Below are positions 1-7,112 of a stretch of 42,635 nucleotides of DNA, in pieces (the stretch's first letter is position 1; each line of letters begins with the position of its first letter). Source of the DNA: an uncultured Lachnospiraceae bacterium (GTDB lineage: Bacteria; Bacillota; Clostridia; Lachnospirales; Lachnospiraceae); the NCBI GenBank assembly GCA_949471785.1, contig CASWRE010000029.1, forward strand, positions 1 to 42,635, read 5' to 3'. The position numbers were made by a program, and so were the translations under genes. The notes beneath the pieces were generated by a model, which was given only the letters and a program-made list of their open reading frames with translations, searched no databases and was not told the origin of the DNA.

Positions 1-97
1 CGCACGAATCACACCGACCCCTGTTGGGAACTATCTATTTTCCGACGGCCCCTTTCTGCCGTATCTTTCAGTAAAAAAGCGCTCCCGGACTTTCGGG

Positions 98-811
98 CTA
101 TTCACGTATCAAAAATCGTTTTAAAGATGCCGGACTGTGGTTGATGATAAGCTCTTCGGGAAAACGGCATTCTCTCAATAAAGGCTCTATACAGGAAAAA
201 TCGCCAATATGTTCTCTGCCGTGGCTGTCGCTGGACAGGAGCACCGGATGTCCGGCGGCTTTGCACAATTGCAGAATACGGCGGATATTATCACGGGTAT
301 CTCCCCTGTATCCGTCCGGAGACAGGGAGCTGTTATTAATTTCCAGCAGCACATGGGAGCTCGCGGCCTCCGCCACCAGAGCGCCGTAATCCACCGGGTA
401 ACGGGTATCGTCGCAATGGCCGATCACGGAAACATAAGGATTTTTCATCGCTCCGATATAAGCCGATGTGTTTTGCTTTATGCTGCCGGCGCGCAGGTTG
501 GGCCGGTGCATACTGGCGATGGCGTAATTCAGAGAGGACAAAGTGACCGCATCCAAGTCAACGTGTCCGGCATAATCCAGTATGTTCAGTTCCACGCCAT
601 AGAGCAGTTCCACGCCGAAGCGGCGCCGGGGCGCCATGGCCAGTCCGCGAAAATAGGAGGTAGTGCCGGCGCACATCGTTGAAGGCGCATGATCGGATAC
701 GCCCAGGAGTTTTAGCCCCCGGGAGGCAGCGGTTCGCGCAAGATCTGCTATGGTATCCGTACTGCCATGTCCGCTGGCAATGGAATGCGTATGTATGTCC
801 AGTAAGTACAT
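98..811 (-). CDS. PHP-domain phosphoesterase (YcdX/HisK-like)
   Basis: The 237-residue product has the features of the PHP superfamily of metal-dependent phosphoesterases. These are the N-terminal DIHTHSIASGHG motif, a GVSDHAPS motif near residue 41, a central YGVELNI motif, VIGHCDD, and a late SSDSHGREHIG motif. Together they supply the His/Asp/Glu metal ligands of the family. Family members hydrolyse small phosphate esters in the cytoplasm; the substrate cannot be read from sequence. The ATG at 811 is preferred over an in-frame TTG at 817 because GAGGA lies 7 bases before the ATG but only 1 base before the TTG. The gene is divergent from the microcompartment operon and shares its regulatory gap, so the two may be co-regulated. 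A weak GC hairpin followed by a T run lies past the stop (about 71-97). Confidence 0.85.
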   Translation of the reverse strand: MYLLDIHTHSIASGHGSTDTIADLARTAASRGLKLLGVSDHAPSTMCAGTTSYFRGLAMAPRRRFGVELLYGVELNILDYAGHVDLDAVTLSSLNYAIASMHRPNLRAGSIKQNTSAYIGAMKNPYVSVIGHCDDTRYPVDYGALVAEAASSHVLLEINNSSLSPDGYRGDTRDNIRRILQLCKAAGHPVLLSSDSHGREHIGDFSCIEPLLRECRFPEELIINHSPASLKRFLIRE

Positions 812-849
812 GGTCAATTCCTCGTTCGAAAAAGTATATTCTTCTTTTC

Positions 850-878
850 AGTATGCCTCTGTCTGTGCAAAAAGTCAA
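850..878 (-). promoter_or_regulatory. Predicted sigma-A promoter for the PHP gene
   Basis: Read on the minus strand, TTGACT (878-873) is followed after exactly 17 bases by CATACT (855-850). This sits about 40 bases upstream of the chosen ATG at 811. The promoter is back to back with the microcompartment promoter at 983-1011, with A-rich direct repeats between them. Confidence 0.6.
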
Positions 879-891
879 TAGGAAAAGCCGG

Positions 892-944
892 AAACAACAA
901 TAAACCAAATAATCATAGAGAAGAAAACCAATAAAAACAACAAA
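892..944 (+). promoter_or_regulatory. Phased A-rich direct repeats, candidate DeoR operator
   Basis: Ten-base units of the form AAAC(C/A)A follow one another: AAACAACAAT at 892, AAACCAAATA at 902, AAACCAATAA at 925 and AAACAACAAA at 935. Within each pair the spacing is exactly 10 bases. The 15-mer AAAACCAATAAAAAC (924-938) recurs at 1990-2004 before the next promoter. DeoR-family repressors often bind helically phased direct repeats, and a DeoR gene is in this operon. Assignment to that regulator is inference. Confidence 0.5.
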
Positions 945-982
945 AAGACAGGAGAAAACAAGGGTGTAATACGCTCTTTTTG

Positions 983-1011
983 TTGACTTTGCCTGAAACT
1001 TCATGTATAAT
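983..1011 (+). promoter_or_regulatory. Sigma-A promoter P1 of the microcompartment operon
   Basis: TTGACT (983-988), a 17-base spacer and TATAAT (1006-1011) give a near-consensus promoter. It lies about 110 bases upstream of the pduU-like start codon at 1123. Confidence 0.8.
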
Positions 1012-1122
1012 GAATAAAGGCTTGTGAGGAGCAGGTATGCAGACCTGTGATACGTGAGAATAAATCGTGTCCATGCAATGATCATGTGCAGGGACATGAA
1101 GGATCAGGAGGAGAGGACAGGC

Positions 1123-1500
1123 ATGGGATATACGGACAGTATGAGTCCGGAGATGAAACAGAGGATCGTTCAGGAGCTGGTTCCCGGCAAACAGATTTCT
1201 CTGGCGCATATTATAGCGAATCCGGATAAAGTCATGTATGAAAAACTGGGACTGAACCCGGCCATTGACTATTCCAAGGCGGCCATAGGGATCATGACGG
1301 TCAGCCCGTCGGAGACGGCTATCATCATGGGCGACATCGCGGTGAAATCCTCCGGAATTGACCTGGGATTTGTGGACCGTTTCAGCGGCAGCCTCATCAT
1401 TACCGGTACGGTATCCGAGGTGGAGGCGTCCGTTACAGCCATTCTGGATTATGTGGGAAATACGCTGGGTTTTACCGTATGCCCGGTGACGAGAACCTGA
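1123..1500 (+). CDS. pduU: BMC-H shell protein, PduU/EutS type
   Basis: The product (125 residues) is a circularly permuted BMC-domain shell protein of the PduU/EutS family. The N-terminal VPGKQISLAHIIANP segment is the family signature; in PduU and EutS it forms a small beta-barrel capping the hexamer pore. It is followed by a BMC fold (AIGIMTVSPSETAIIMGDIA, then GFVDRFSGSLIITG). The ATG at 1123 is chosen because AGGAGGAG (1106-1113) is 9 bases upstream; the reading frame runs further 5-prime to 1054 but with no ribosome site. It is the first gene of the microcompartment cluster and is followed after 4 bases by the GTPase gene, as with pduU-pduV in classical pdu operons. Confidence 0.9.
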   Translation: MGYTDSMSPEMKQRIVQELVPGKQISLAHIIANPDKVMYEKLGLNPAIDYSKAAIGIMTVSPSETAIIMGDIAVKSSGIDLGFVDRFSGSLIITGTVSEVEASVTAILDYVGNTLGFTVCPVTRT

Positions 1501-1504
1501 CGAT

Positions 1505-1981
1505 ATGAAAAAGATTGTCCTGATGGGCCGCAGCGAGTGCGGCAAGACGACGCTGACCCAGGCTCTCAAAGGTGAGAAAATCCATTACCATAAAACCCAG
1601 TATGTCAATAATTTTGACGTGACCATCGATACCCCCGGAGAATATGCCCAGACTAAGCATTTGGGACATGCCCTGGCGCTGTACACATACGAGGCTGATG
1701 TGGTGGGGCTTTTATGTTCCTCCACGGAACCGTACTCCCTGTATCCGCCCTGTATCACCTGCATGTGCAACAGGGAAGTGATCGGTATCGTGACCAAGAT
1801 CGACGCGCCGGGAGGCGATCCGGACAGAGCGGAACGGTGGCTCAGGCTGGCCGGGTGTACTACGGTGTTCCGGGTGAACTCAAAAGCCCAGGAGGGCGTT
1901 CCCGAGATTCTGGAACATTTGCGGGAACCGGGCGACGTCATGCCCTGGGAAAAAGAAACAAACTCACAAAAAACCACATAA
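1505..1981 (+). CDS. pduV: PduV/EutP-family GTPase-like protein
   Basis: A 158-residue P-loop protein. The Walker A motif GRSECGKTT occupies residues 8-16, and later TKID and VNSKA match the G4 and G5 nucleotide-specificity motifs of small GTPases. EutP and PduV are of this size and type; PduV has been linked to compartment localisation, and EutP has been reported to have acetate kinase activity, so the role here could be either. A Cys-rich stretch (YPPCITCMCNRE) near residues 80-90 is a visible feature. The gene starts 4 bases after the pduU-like stop and has no strong ribosome site, so it is probably translationally coupled. Its 3-prime end overlaps the A-rich repeats before promoter P2. 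Confidence 0.85.
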   Translation: MKKIVLMGRSECGKTTLTQALKGEKIHYHKTQYVNNFDVTIDTPGEYAQTKHLGHALALYTYEADVVGLLCSSTEPYSLYPPCITCMCNREVIGIVTKIDAPGGDPDRAERWLRLAGCTTVFRVNSKAQEGVPEILEHLREPGDVMPWEKETNSQKTT

Positions 1982-2011
1982 AAGATAAAAAAACCAATAA
2001 AAACCACATAA
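1971..2011 (+). promoter_or_regulatory. Second set of phased direct repeats upstream of P2
   Basis: Consecutive 10-base units are AAACCACATA (1971), AAAGATAAAA (1981), AAACCAATAA (1991) and AAACCACATA (2001). The outer copies are identical and 30 bases apart. The block ends 6 bases before the -35 box of P2. It shares AAAACCAATAAAAAC with the repeat block before P1, which suggests one regulator acts at both promoters. Confidence 0.55.
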
Positions 2012-2017
2012 TGTGAA

Positions 2018-2046
2018 TTGACACCCCGCTGTGCAGAGGGTATAAT
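2018..2046 (+). promoter_or_regulatory. Consensus sigma-A promoter P2 for the enzyme and shell genes
   Basis: TTGACA (2018-2023), a 17-base spacer and TATAAT (2041-2046) match the sigma-A consensus exactly. It lies 45 bases before the aldolase start, so the main enzyme and shell genes can be transcribed independently of pduU and pduV. Confidence 0.85.
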
Positions 2047-2091
2047 GTCAATAGATTCACAAGAAACCAATTATTTCAAGGAGGAAATGAA

Positions 2092-2934
2092 ATGCAAAAC
2101 GAATTTGAGATCAAAAAACAAATTTGTGAGATCGGAAGAAGGATTTACAACAAGGGCATGGTAGCCGCCAATGACGGCAACATCTCCGTAAAGCTTTCTG
2201 ATAATGAGTATCTTTGCACGCCCACAGGTGTATCCAAAGGCTTTATGACGCCCGAGTATATCTGCAAAGTGGACAAAGAGGGTAAAGTGATCCAGGCGAA
2301 CCCCGGATTCAGACCGTCTTCCGAGATCAAAATGCACATGCGGGTTTATGCAAAAAGACCGGATGTGGGGTCTGTTGTGCACGCTCATCCGATGTATGCC
2401 ACTTCTTTTGCCATCGCCGGTATTCCGTTGACACAGCCGATCATGCCCGAGGCCGTTATTGCTCTGGGATGCGTACCGATCGCTGAGTACGGCACACCGT
2501 CCACCATGGAGATCCCGGATAATGTAGAAAAATATCTGCCCTATTTTGACGCTGTTCTTCTGGAGAGCCACGGCGCTCTGACCTGGTCCGGCGACCTTCT
2601 GTCCGCCTATATGAAGATGGAGTCCGTAGAGTTCTATGCGCAGCTTCTGTATCAGTCCAAGATGCTGGGCGGCCCGAAAGAGTTCGATCAGGCTACTGTT
2701 GAGAGACTGTATGAGATCAGAAGGCAGATGGGCCTTCCCGGAAAGCATCCGGCGAATCTCTGCCAGAATAAAGGTACCAAGAACTGCCATAACTGCGGCG
2801 GAAGCTGCAGCAGCCACAGCGGCGTAGGACAGCACAGCGGCAGTGTGACAGCCAATCAGAACGTGAACGTGCAGAATGCCGATCTGGTGGCTTCTATAAC
2901 GGCAAAGGTGATGGCTCAGTTGGGGCTCCAGTAA
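2092..2934 (+). CDS. fucA: Class II (zinc) L-fuculose-phosphate aldolase with encapsulation tail
   Basis: The product (280 residues) is a class II aldolase/adducin-family enzyme that splits L-fuculose-1-phosphate (or a related deoxyketose phosphate) into DHAP and L-lactaldehyde. Glu78 (PSSEIK), His97 and His99 (VVHAHP) and His160 (LESHG) match E. coli FucA E73, H92, H94 and H155 with one constant offset of five. FucA is about 215 residues; the extra C-terminus is a Cys/His/Gly/Ser-rich linker (about residues 223-250, including NCHNCGGSC) and then an amphipathic helix ending VASITAKVMAQLGLQ that resembles BMC encapsulation peptides. AAGGAGG precedes the ATG. The enzyme defines the pathway of this compartment. 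Activity on rhamnulose-1-P cannot be excluded, but fucI nearby favours fucose. Confidence 0.9.
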   Translation: MQNEFEIKKQICEIGRRIYNKGMVAANDGNISVKLSDNEYLCTPTGVSKGFMTPEYICKVDKEGKVIQANPGFRPSSEIKMHMRVYAKRPDVGSVVHAHPMYATSFAIAGIPLTQPIMPEAVIALGCVPIAEYGTPSTMEIPDNVEKYLPYFDAVLLESHGALTWSGDLLSAYMKMESVEFYAQLLYQSKMLGGPKEFDQATVERLYEIRRQMGLPGKHPANLCQNKGTKNCHNCGGSCSSHSGVGQHSGSVTANQNVNVQNADLVASITAKVMAQLGLQ

Positions 2935-2953
2935 AAGTTAGGGAGGAATTCTC

Positions 2954-4342
2954 GTGGCAGTAAATGAAAGTATGGTACAGGACATCGTGAAAGAGGTCAT
3001 GGCCAAGATGCAGCTGGGAGCCGCACCGACCACCAGCCACGGTGTGTTTACGGACATGAATGAGGCGGTGGCTGCCGCAAAGAAATCGCAGCAGATCGTC
3101 CGCAGGCTGTCCATGGATCAGAGAGAACAGATCATCTCTGTGATCCGCAGAAAGACCAGAGAGAGCGCAGAGATTCTGGCCCGCATGGGTGTAGATGAGA
3201 CAGGTATGGGTAATGTGCCCCATAAGATCTTAAAGCATCAGCTCGTGGCGGAGAAAGTTCCGGGAACTGAAGATATCCGCACGGAAGCATATTCCGGCGA
3301 CAGGGGTCTGACCTTGGTGGAACTGGGACCCTTCGGCGTCATCGGCGCGATTACCCCCTGCACAAATCCCAGTGAGACGGTTCTCTGCAATACAATGGGG
3401 ATGTTTGCCGCGGGCAACACGGTGGTGTTTAACCCCCATCCGGCGGCTATTAAGACGACGATTTACGCGATTAACCTGGTGAATGAGGCGTCTCTGGAGT
3501 GCGGCGGCCCCGATAATATCGCCGTGACCGTGGAAAAGCCTACCATGGAGACCAGCGCGATTATGATGAAACATCCGGATATCCCGCTGATCGCGGCCAC
3601 CGGAGGTCCCGGCGTGGTTACGGCGGTGCTTTCTTCCGGCAAGCGCGGCATCGGCGCCGGCGCGGGTAATCCCCCCGCCCTGGTGGATGAGACGGCGGAT
3701 CTGCACAAGGCGGCCGAGGACATCGTGAACGGATGTACTTTTGACAACAATCTGCCCTGTATCGCGGAGAAAGAGATCGTGGCGGTGGATTCCATTGCCG
3801 ATGAGTTGTATTATTACATGGTCAATGAGCAGGGCTGCTATCCGATCAATGAGGAACAGCAGAAGCAGCTCACCGATGTGGTGTTAAAGGGCGGCAGGCT
3901 GAACCGTAAATGCGTGGGACGGAGCGCCAAAGCGCTGCTTGCCATGATCGGTATCGACGTGCCGGATAATATCCGCTGTATCACCTTTTTCGGTGAGAAG
4001 GAGCATCCGTTGATCGCGGAGGAGCTGATGATGCCCATACTCGGCATTGTCCGGGTGAAAGACTTTGAGGAGGGCGTGGCCGCGGCTAAATGGCTGGAAC
4101 ACGGCAACCGTCATTCCGCACATATCCACTCGAAAAATGTGGACCGCATTACCACATATGCGAGGGAACTGGATACGGCCATCCTTGTGAAGAACGGTCC
4201 GTCCTATGCGGCCCTGGGCTTCGGAGGAGAGAGTATCTGTACCTTCACCATCGCCAGCCGTACAGGCGAGGGCCTGACCAGCGCCAAGACGTTCGCGAAG
4301 GTGAGACGGTGCGTTATGCAGGATAGCCTGTGCATTCGCTAA
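2954..4342 (+). CDS. pduP: CoA-acylating aldehyde dehydrogenase, PduP type
   Basis: This 462-residue aldehyde dehydrogenase would convert L-lactaldehyde (or propionaldehyde) plus CoA and NAD+ to acyl-CoA. The catalytic Cys is residue 269 in NNLPCIAEK, and the cofactor-binding region includes FGVIGAITPCTNPSE. The N-terminal helix MVQDIVKEVMAKMQL followed by a flexible linker is a typical encapsulation peptide, as in PduP. Translation starts at GTG 2954, with GGAGG 7 bases upstream. It is the second gene after promoter P2 and follows the aldolase by 19 bases. The substrate is inferred from that neighbour. Confidence 0.92.
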   Translation: MAVNESMVQDIVKEVMAKMQLGAAPTTSHGVFTDMNEAVAAAKKSQQIVRRLSMDQREQIISVIRRKTRESAEILARMGVDETGMGNVPHKILKHQLVAEKVPGTEDIRTEAYSGDRGLTLVELGPFGVIGAITPCTNPSETVLCNTMGMFAAGNTVVFNPHPAAIKTTIYAINLVNEASLECGGPDNIAVTVEKPTMETSAIMMKHPDIPLIAATGGPGVVTAVLSSGKRGIGAGAGNPPALVDETADLHKAAEDIVNGCTFDNNLPCIAEKEIVAVDSIADELYYYMVNEQGCYPINEEQQKQLTDVVLKGGRLNRKCVGRSAKALLAMIGIDVPDNIRCITFFGEKEHPLIAEELMMPILGIVRVKDFEEGVAAAKWLEHGNRHSAHIHSKNVDRITTYARELDTAILVKNGPSYAALGFGGESICTFTIASRTGEGLTSAKTFAKVRRCVMQDSLCIR

Positions 4343-4358
4343 ACAGGAGGAAAACCAT

Positions 4359-5582
4359 ATGGACACAAGTTCAGTTAATATTGAAGAAATTGTAAAACAG
4401 GTTCTGGCCGGTATGACGGGTACGGCTCCGGCGGCTCCCGCTGCCGCTTCCGCAGCGCCTGCGGGCGGGATTCCCAAGACCGCCCATGTAGCTGTTTTGA
4501 CAAGTCTTGAGCATTATGATATCAAAGAATTTCCGATTCCGCCCGTGGGCGACGACGATATTCTGGTTAAAGTAGAGGGCTGCGGCGTCTGCGGCACGGA
4601 TGCCCATGAGTTTAAGAGAGATCCCTTCGGACTGATCCCGGTGGCTCTCGGACACGAGGGTACAGGCGAGATCGTTGCCATGGGTAAAAACGTCAAGGTT
4701 GACACCGCCGGCAAGCCGGTGAAGGTGGGCGACAAGATCGTTACCTGTATGATCTTCAAGGATGATCCGGAGATCACCATGTACGACCTGAATAAGAAAA
4801 ATGTGGGCGGAGCCGATGTATACGGACTGCTGCCGGATGATGACATCCATCTGAACGGCTGGTTCTCCGATTATATCTTTATCCGCGGCGGCGCTTTCGG
4901 TTCCACATTCTTTAATGTAAGCGACCTGGATCTGGATTCCCGTATCCTGATCGAGCCCTGCGCCGTGCTGGTACATGCGGTGGAGCGTGCGAAAACCACA
5001 GGTATTCTCCGGTTCAACAGCCGTGTGGCCGTACAGGGCTGCGGTCCCATCGGACTGATCTGTATTGCCGTGCTGCGCACGCTGGGTATCCAGAATATCG
5101 TAGCTATCGACGGAAACGAGCAGAGGCTGGCGTTTGCCAAGAGGCTGGGCGCGGACACATCCGTAAACTTTGCAAACTTCAAAGGCATTGAGGCTTTGAC
5201 AGAGGGCGTCAAGGATGCCCTGGGCGGCCATCTGGCAGATTTTGCTTTCCAGTGTACCGGCAACCCGAAGGCTCACGCCAATATCTATAAATTTATCCGC
5301 AACGGCGGCGGCCTGTGCGAGCTTGGTTTCTTCATTAACGGCGGTGACGCCACGATCAACCCGCACTTTGATCTTTGCTCCAAGGAGATCACTCTGGTAG
5401 GCTCCTGGGTATACACCCTGAGAGATTATGTGACCACCTTTGATTTCTTAAAGAGGGCTCAGGCGATCGGTCTTCCCATCAAGGAGCTGATCACGGACAA
5501 GTTCCCGTTAAGCCAGATCAATGAGGCGCATCAGAAGAATCTGGCTATGACGGGTCTGAAGATTGCCGTTGTCAATGAATAA
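4359..5582 (+). CDS. Zinc-dependent medium-chain alcohol dehydrogenase with encapsulation peptide
   Basis: The product (407 residues) is an MDR-family alcohol dehydrogenase. Visible features are the catalytic zinc region GCGVCGTDAHEF and GHEGTG, EPCAVLVHAVE, and the Rossmann motif VQGCGPIGLICIAV. The four-Cys structural zinc lobe usual in this family is not obvious. The first 18 residues (NIEEIVKQVLAGM) form an encapsulation-type helix, followed by an Ala/Pro linker (APAAPAAASAAPAGG). In context it probably reduces L-lactaldehyde to 1,2-propanediol and regenerates NAD+ for the neighbouring aldehyde dehydrogenase inside the shell. That pairing is inferred. AGGAGG precedes the ATG. Confidence 0.88.
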   Translation: MDTSSVNIEEIVKQVLAGMTGTAPAAPAAASAAPAGGIPKTAHVAVLTSLEHYDIKEFPIPPVGDDDILVKVEGCGVCGTDAHEFKRDPFGLIPVALGHEGTGEIVAMGKNVKVDTAGKPVKVGDKIVTCMIFKDDPEITMYDLNKKNVGGADVYGLLPDDDIHLNGWFSDYIFIRGGAFGSTFFNVSDLDLDSRILIEPCAVLVHAVERAKTTGILRFNSRVAVQGCGPIGLICIAVLRTLGIQNIVAIDGNEQRLAFAKRLGADTSVNFANFKGIEALTEGVKDALGGHLADFAFQCTGNPKAHANIYKFIRNGGGLCELGFFINGGDATINPHFDLCSKEITLVGSWVYTLRDYVTTFDFLKRAQAIGLPIKELITDKFPLSQINEAHQKNLAMTGLKIAVVNE

Positions 5583-5599
5583 TACGGTAAGGTGATTAT

Positions 5600-5917
5600 A
5601 TGGCACAGGCTGTAGGATTATTAGAGGTATATGGGCTGACGACGGCTTTTCAGGCAGCGGATGCCGGCTGTAAAGCGGCAAATGTCCATCTCGAGATATT
5701 TGATAAAAACAAACCGGCAAGAAACGCGGACAAAATGCCCGTACCGCTGATTATCTGTGTGAAGTTCCGGGGCTCCGTTCAGGATGTGACGGCGGCCGTG
5801 GAGGCCGGCATGGAGATTGCGGAGCGGGAGGCAGGCGTAGTACAGCATTATGTCATCGCAAATCCTACAGAGGACTGCGAAAAAATGCTGAAAATCAGTT
5901 GTCTGGATAAACGCTGA
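5600..5917 (+). CDS. Divergent BMC-H shell protein with insert and no canonical pore motif
   Basis: A 105-residue single BMC-domain protein (AVGLLEVYGLTTAFQAADAG start). Where PduA-like proteins carry KIGSG at the hexamer pore, this one has a longer segment, FDKNKPARNADKMPVPLII, followed by CVKFRGSVQDVTAAVEAG. It therefore probably forms a hexamer with a different pore surface or special partner contacts. It contains Cys24, Cys57 and two C-terminal Cys residues, but no clear cluster motif. It lies between the alcohol dehydrogenase and the standard BMC-H genes in the P2 transcript. The shell family is clear; the special role is not. Confidence 0.88.
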   Translation: MAQAVGLLEVYGLTTAFQAADAGCKAANVHLEIFDKNKPARNADKMPVPLIICVKFRGSVQDVTAAVEAGMEIAEREAGVVQHYVIANPTEDCEKMLKISCLDKR

Positions 5918-5963
5918 GCGCGGCTTGGCATAGATTGGGGAAATATCAGGAGGATATAAGAAA

Positions 5964-6239
5964 ATGGCTAAAGAAGCATTAGGTATGATCGAAACCAGAG
6001 GTCTCACTGCCGCAATTGAGGCGGCGGACGCCATGTCCAAGGCTGCCGAGGTGGCTCTGGTAGGAACAGAGAAAATCGGTTCCGGGCTGGTAACTGTTAT
6101 GGTACGCGGTGATGTGGGAGCTGTGAAGGCGGCTGTGGAGGCCGGTTCCGCCGCGGCGTCCAGACTGGGCGAGCTGGTAGCGACTCATGTGATCCCGAGA
6201 CCCCACGAGGATGTGGAGAAGATTCTTCCTACAGTCTAA
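5964..6239 (+). CDS. Canonical BMC-H hexameric shell protein, PduA/EutM-like
   Basis: A 91-residue protein that is one complete BMC domain: [18 protein letters not shown], the pore segment [25 protein letters not shown], and the C-terminal [14 protein letters not shown]. This is the length and pattern of PduA, PduJ and EutM, which tile the flat facets of the shell and let small metabolites pass. AGGAGG precedes the ATG by 11 bases. Its sequence and its ribosome-site region are very close to the C-terminal part of the gene at 6595-7092, so the two look like recent duplicates. Confidence 0.95.
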   Translation: MAKEALGMIETRGLTAAIEAADAMSKAAEVALVGTEKIGSGLVTVMVRGDVGAVKAAVEAGSAAASRLGELVATHVIPRPHEDVEKILPTV

Positions 6240-6295
6240 ACGAATCCTGCGTATTGAATTAACGGCGTGACAGAGCGCCCCAGGAGGAGAAGAAC

Positions 6296-6583
6296 ATGGG
6301 AAAATCGTATGGCTTTTTTGAAGTGCCGGGCGTGGTGGCGGCCATGGATGCACTGGATATTATGTGCAAGACCGCCGATGTGACTCTGGCCAGCTGGGAG
6401 AGGAAAATGGGCGGACGCCTGGTTACTCTGATTATTGAGGGTGACATTTCCGCCTGCCAGCAGGCGATAGATGCGGCATGTGAAAAATGCTTGAAAAAAC
6501 CGGCATGTCATGCAGTCATAGCTCGTCCCCATGAGGAAATTGTGCGAATCGTCGAGCTTAGCGCAAAACGTTGGAAGAAATAG
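6296..6583 (+). CDS. BMC-H shell protein with altered pore
   Basis: A 95-residue single BMC-domain protein ([19 protein letters not shown]). The pore position reads RKMGGR instead of KIGSG, followed by [21 protein letters not shown]. It carries Cys residues at several helical positions (near residues 23, 57, 63 and 67), which is unusual among its neighbours. The end of the domain is [22 protein letters not shown] precedes the ATG. It presumably makes a hexamer of different permeability in the same shell; this is inferred from the pore change only. Confidence 0.9.
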   Translation: MGKSYGFFEVPGVVAAMDALDIMCKTADVTLASWERKMGGRLVTLIIEGDISACQQAIDAACEKCLKKPACHAVIARPHEEIVRIVELSAKRWKK

Positions 6584-6594
6584 GGGGACAAGAC

Positions 6595-7092
6595 ATGGCG
6601 GAAATTAAAAAAACAACCAGTAAAGCGGCTGCCCCTAAAAAAGCCGTTGCCGCGAAGACCACAGGCTCTTCCAGGGCGGCGACAAAAAAGGTAACAGCAG
6701 GTAAGAAGGAATCAACCGTGTCGAAAGCTGCTGCGCAGGAAGCAGCGGTCGGCGGCACAATTGTAAAAAAAGTGGACCAGACAGGTCCCGTAATCCAGAA
6801 GGAGGATAAAAAAATGGCACAGGAAGCATTGGGAATGGTGGAAACCAGAGGTTTGGTAGCGAATATCGAGGCAGCTGACGCAATGTGCAAGGCGGCAAAC
6901 GTGAGCCTGGTGGGAACAGAGAAGATCGGTTCCGGTCTGGTGACCGTGATGGTTCGCGGCGATGTAGGCGCTGTGAAATCTTCCGTTGAGGCCGGCGCTA
7001 ACGCAGCGTCCAGATTGGGTGAGCTGGTGGCTACCCATGTTATTCCGAGACCGCACGAGGATGTTGAGAAAATCCTTCCGGCAGTTAAATAA
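6595..7092 (+). CDS. BMC-H shell protein with Lys/Ala-rich N-terminal extension and internal start
   Basis: The full product is 165 residues: a 73-residue basic, low-complexity extension rich in Lys, Ala and Thr, then a canonical 92-residue BMC domain with the KIGSG pore and [11 protein letters not shown] end. The ATG at 6595 is chosen because AGGGGG lies just upstream. Inside the frame, AAGGAGGAT (6799-6807) lies 8 bases before an in-frame ATG at 6814, so a 92-residue short form is also expected. The short form is nearly the same as the shell protein at 5964-6239. PduB/PduB-prime of Salmonella is a known case of two shell proteins from one gene. The extension may bind nucleic acid, cargo or a neighbouring shell face; its role is unknown. 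Confidence 0.9.
   Translation: MAEIKKTTSKAAAPKKAVAAKTTGSSRAATKKVTAGKKESTVSKAAAQEAAVGGTIVKKVDQTGPVIQKEDKKMAQEALGMVETRGLVANIEAADAMCKAANVSLVGTEKIGSGLVTVMVRGDVGAVKSSVEAGANAASRLGELVATHVIPRPHEDVEKILPAVK
6799..6816 (+). promoter_or_regulatory. Internal ribosome binding site and start codon within the extended BMC-H gene
   Basis: AAGGAGGAT (6799-6807) and ATG (6814-6816) have optimal spacing. The following codons ([13 protein letters not shown]) match the start of the paralogous shell gene at 5964 ([13 protein letters not shown]), and the sequences before both ATGs are alike. The internal site is therefore probably the ancestral start of this gene. Confidence 0.75.
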
Positions 7093-7112
7093 ACAGGAAA
7101 GTAGGTGTCAGC

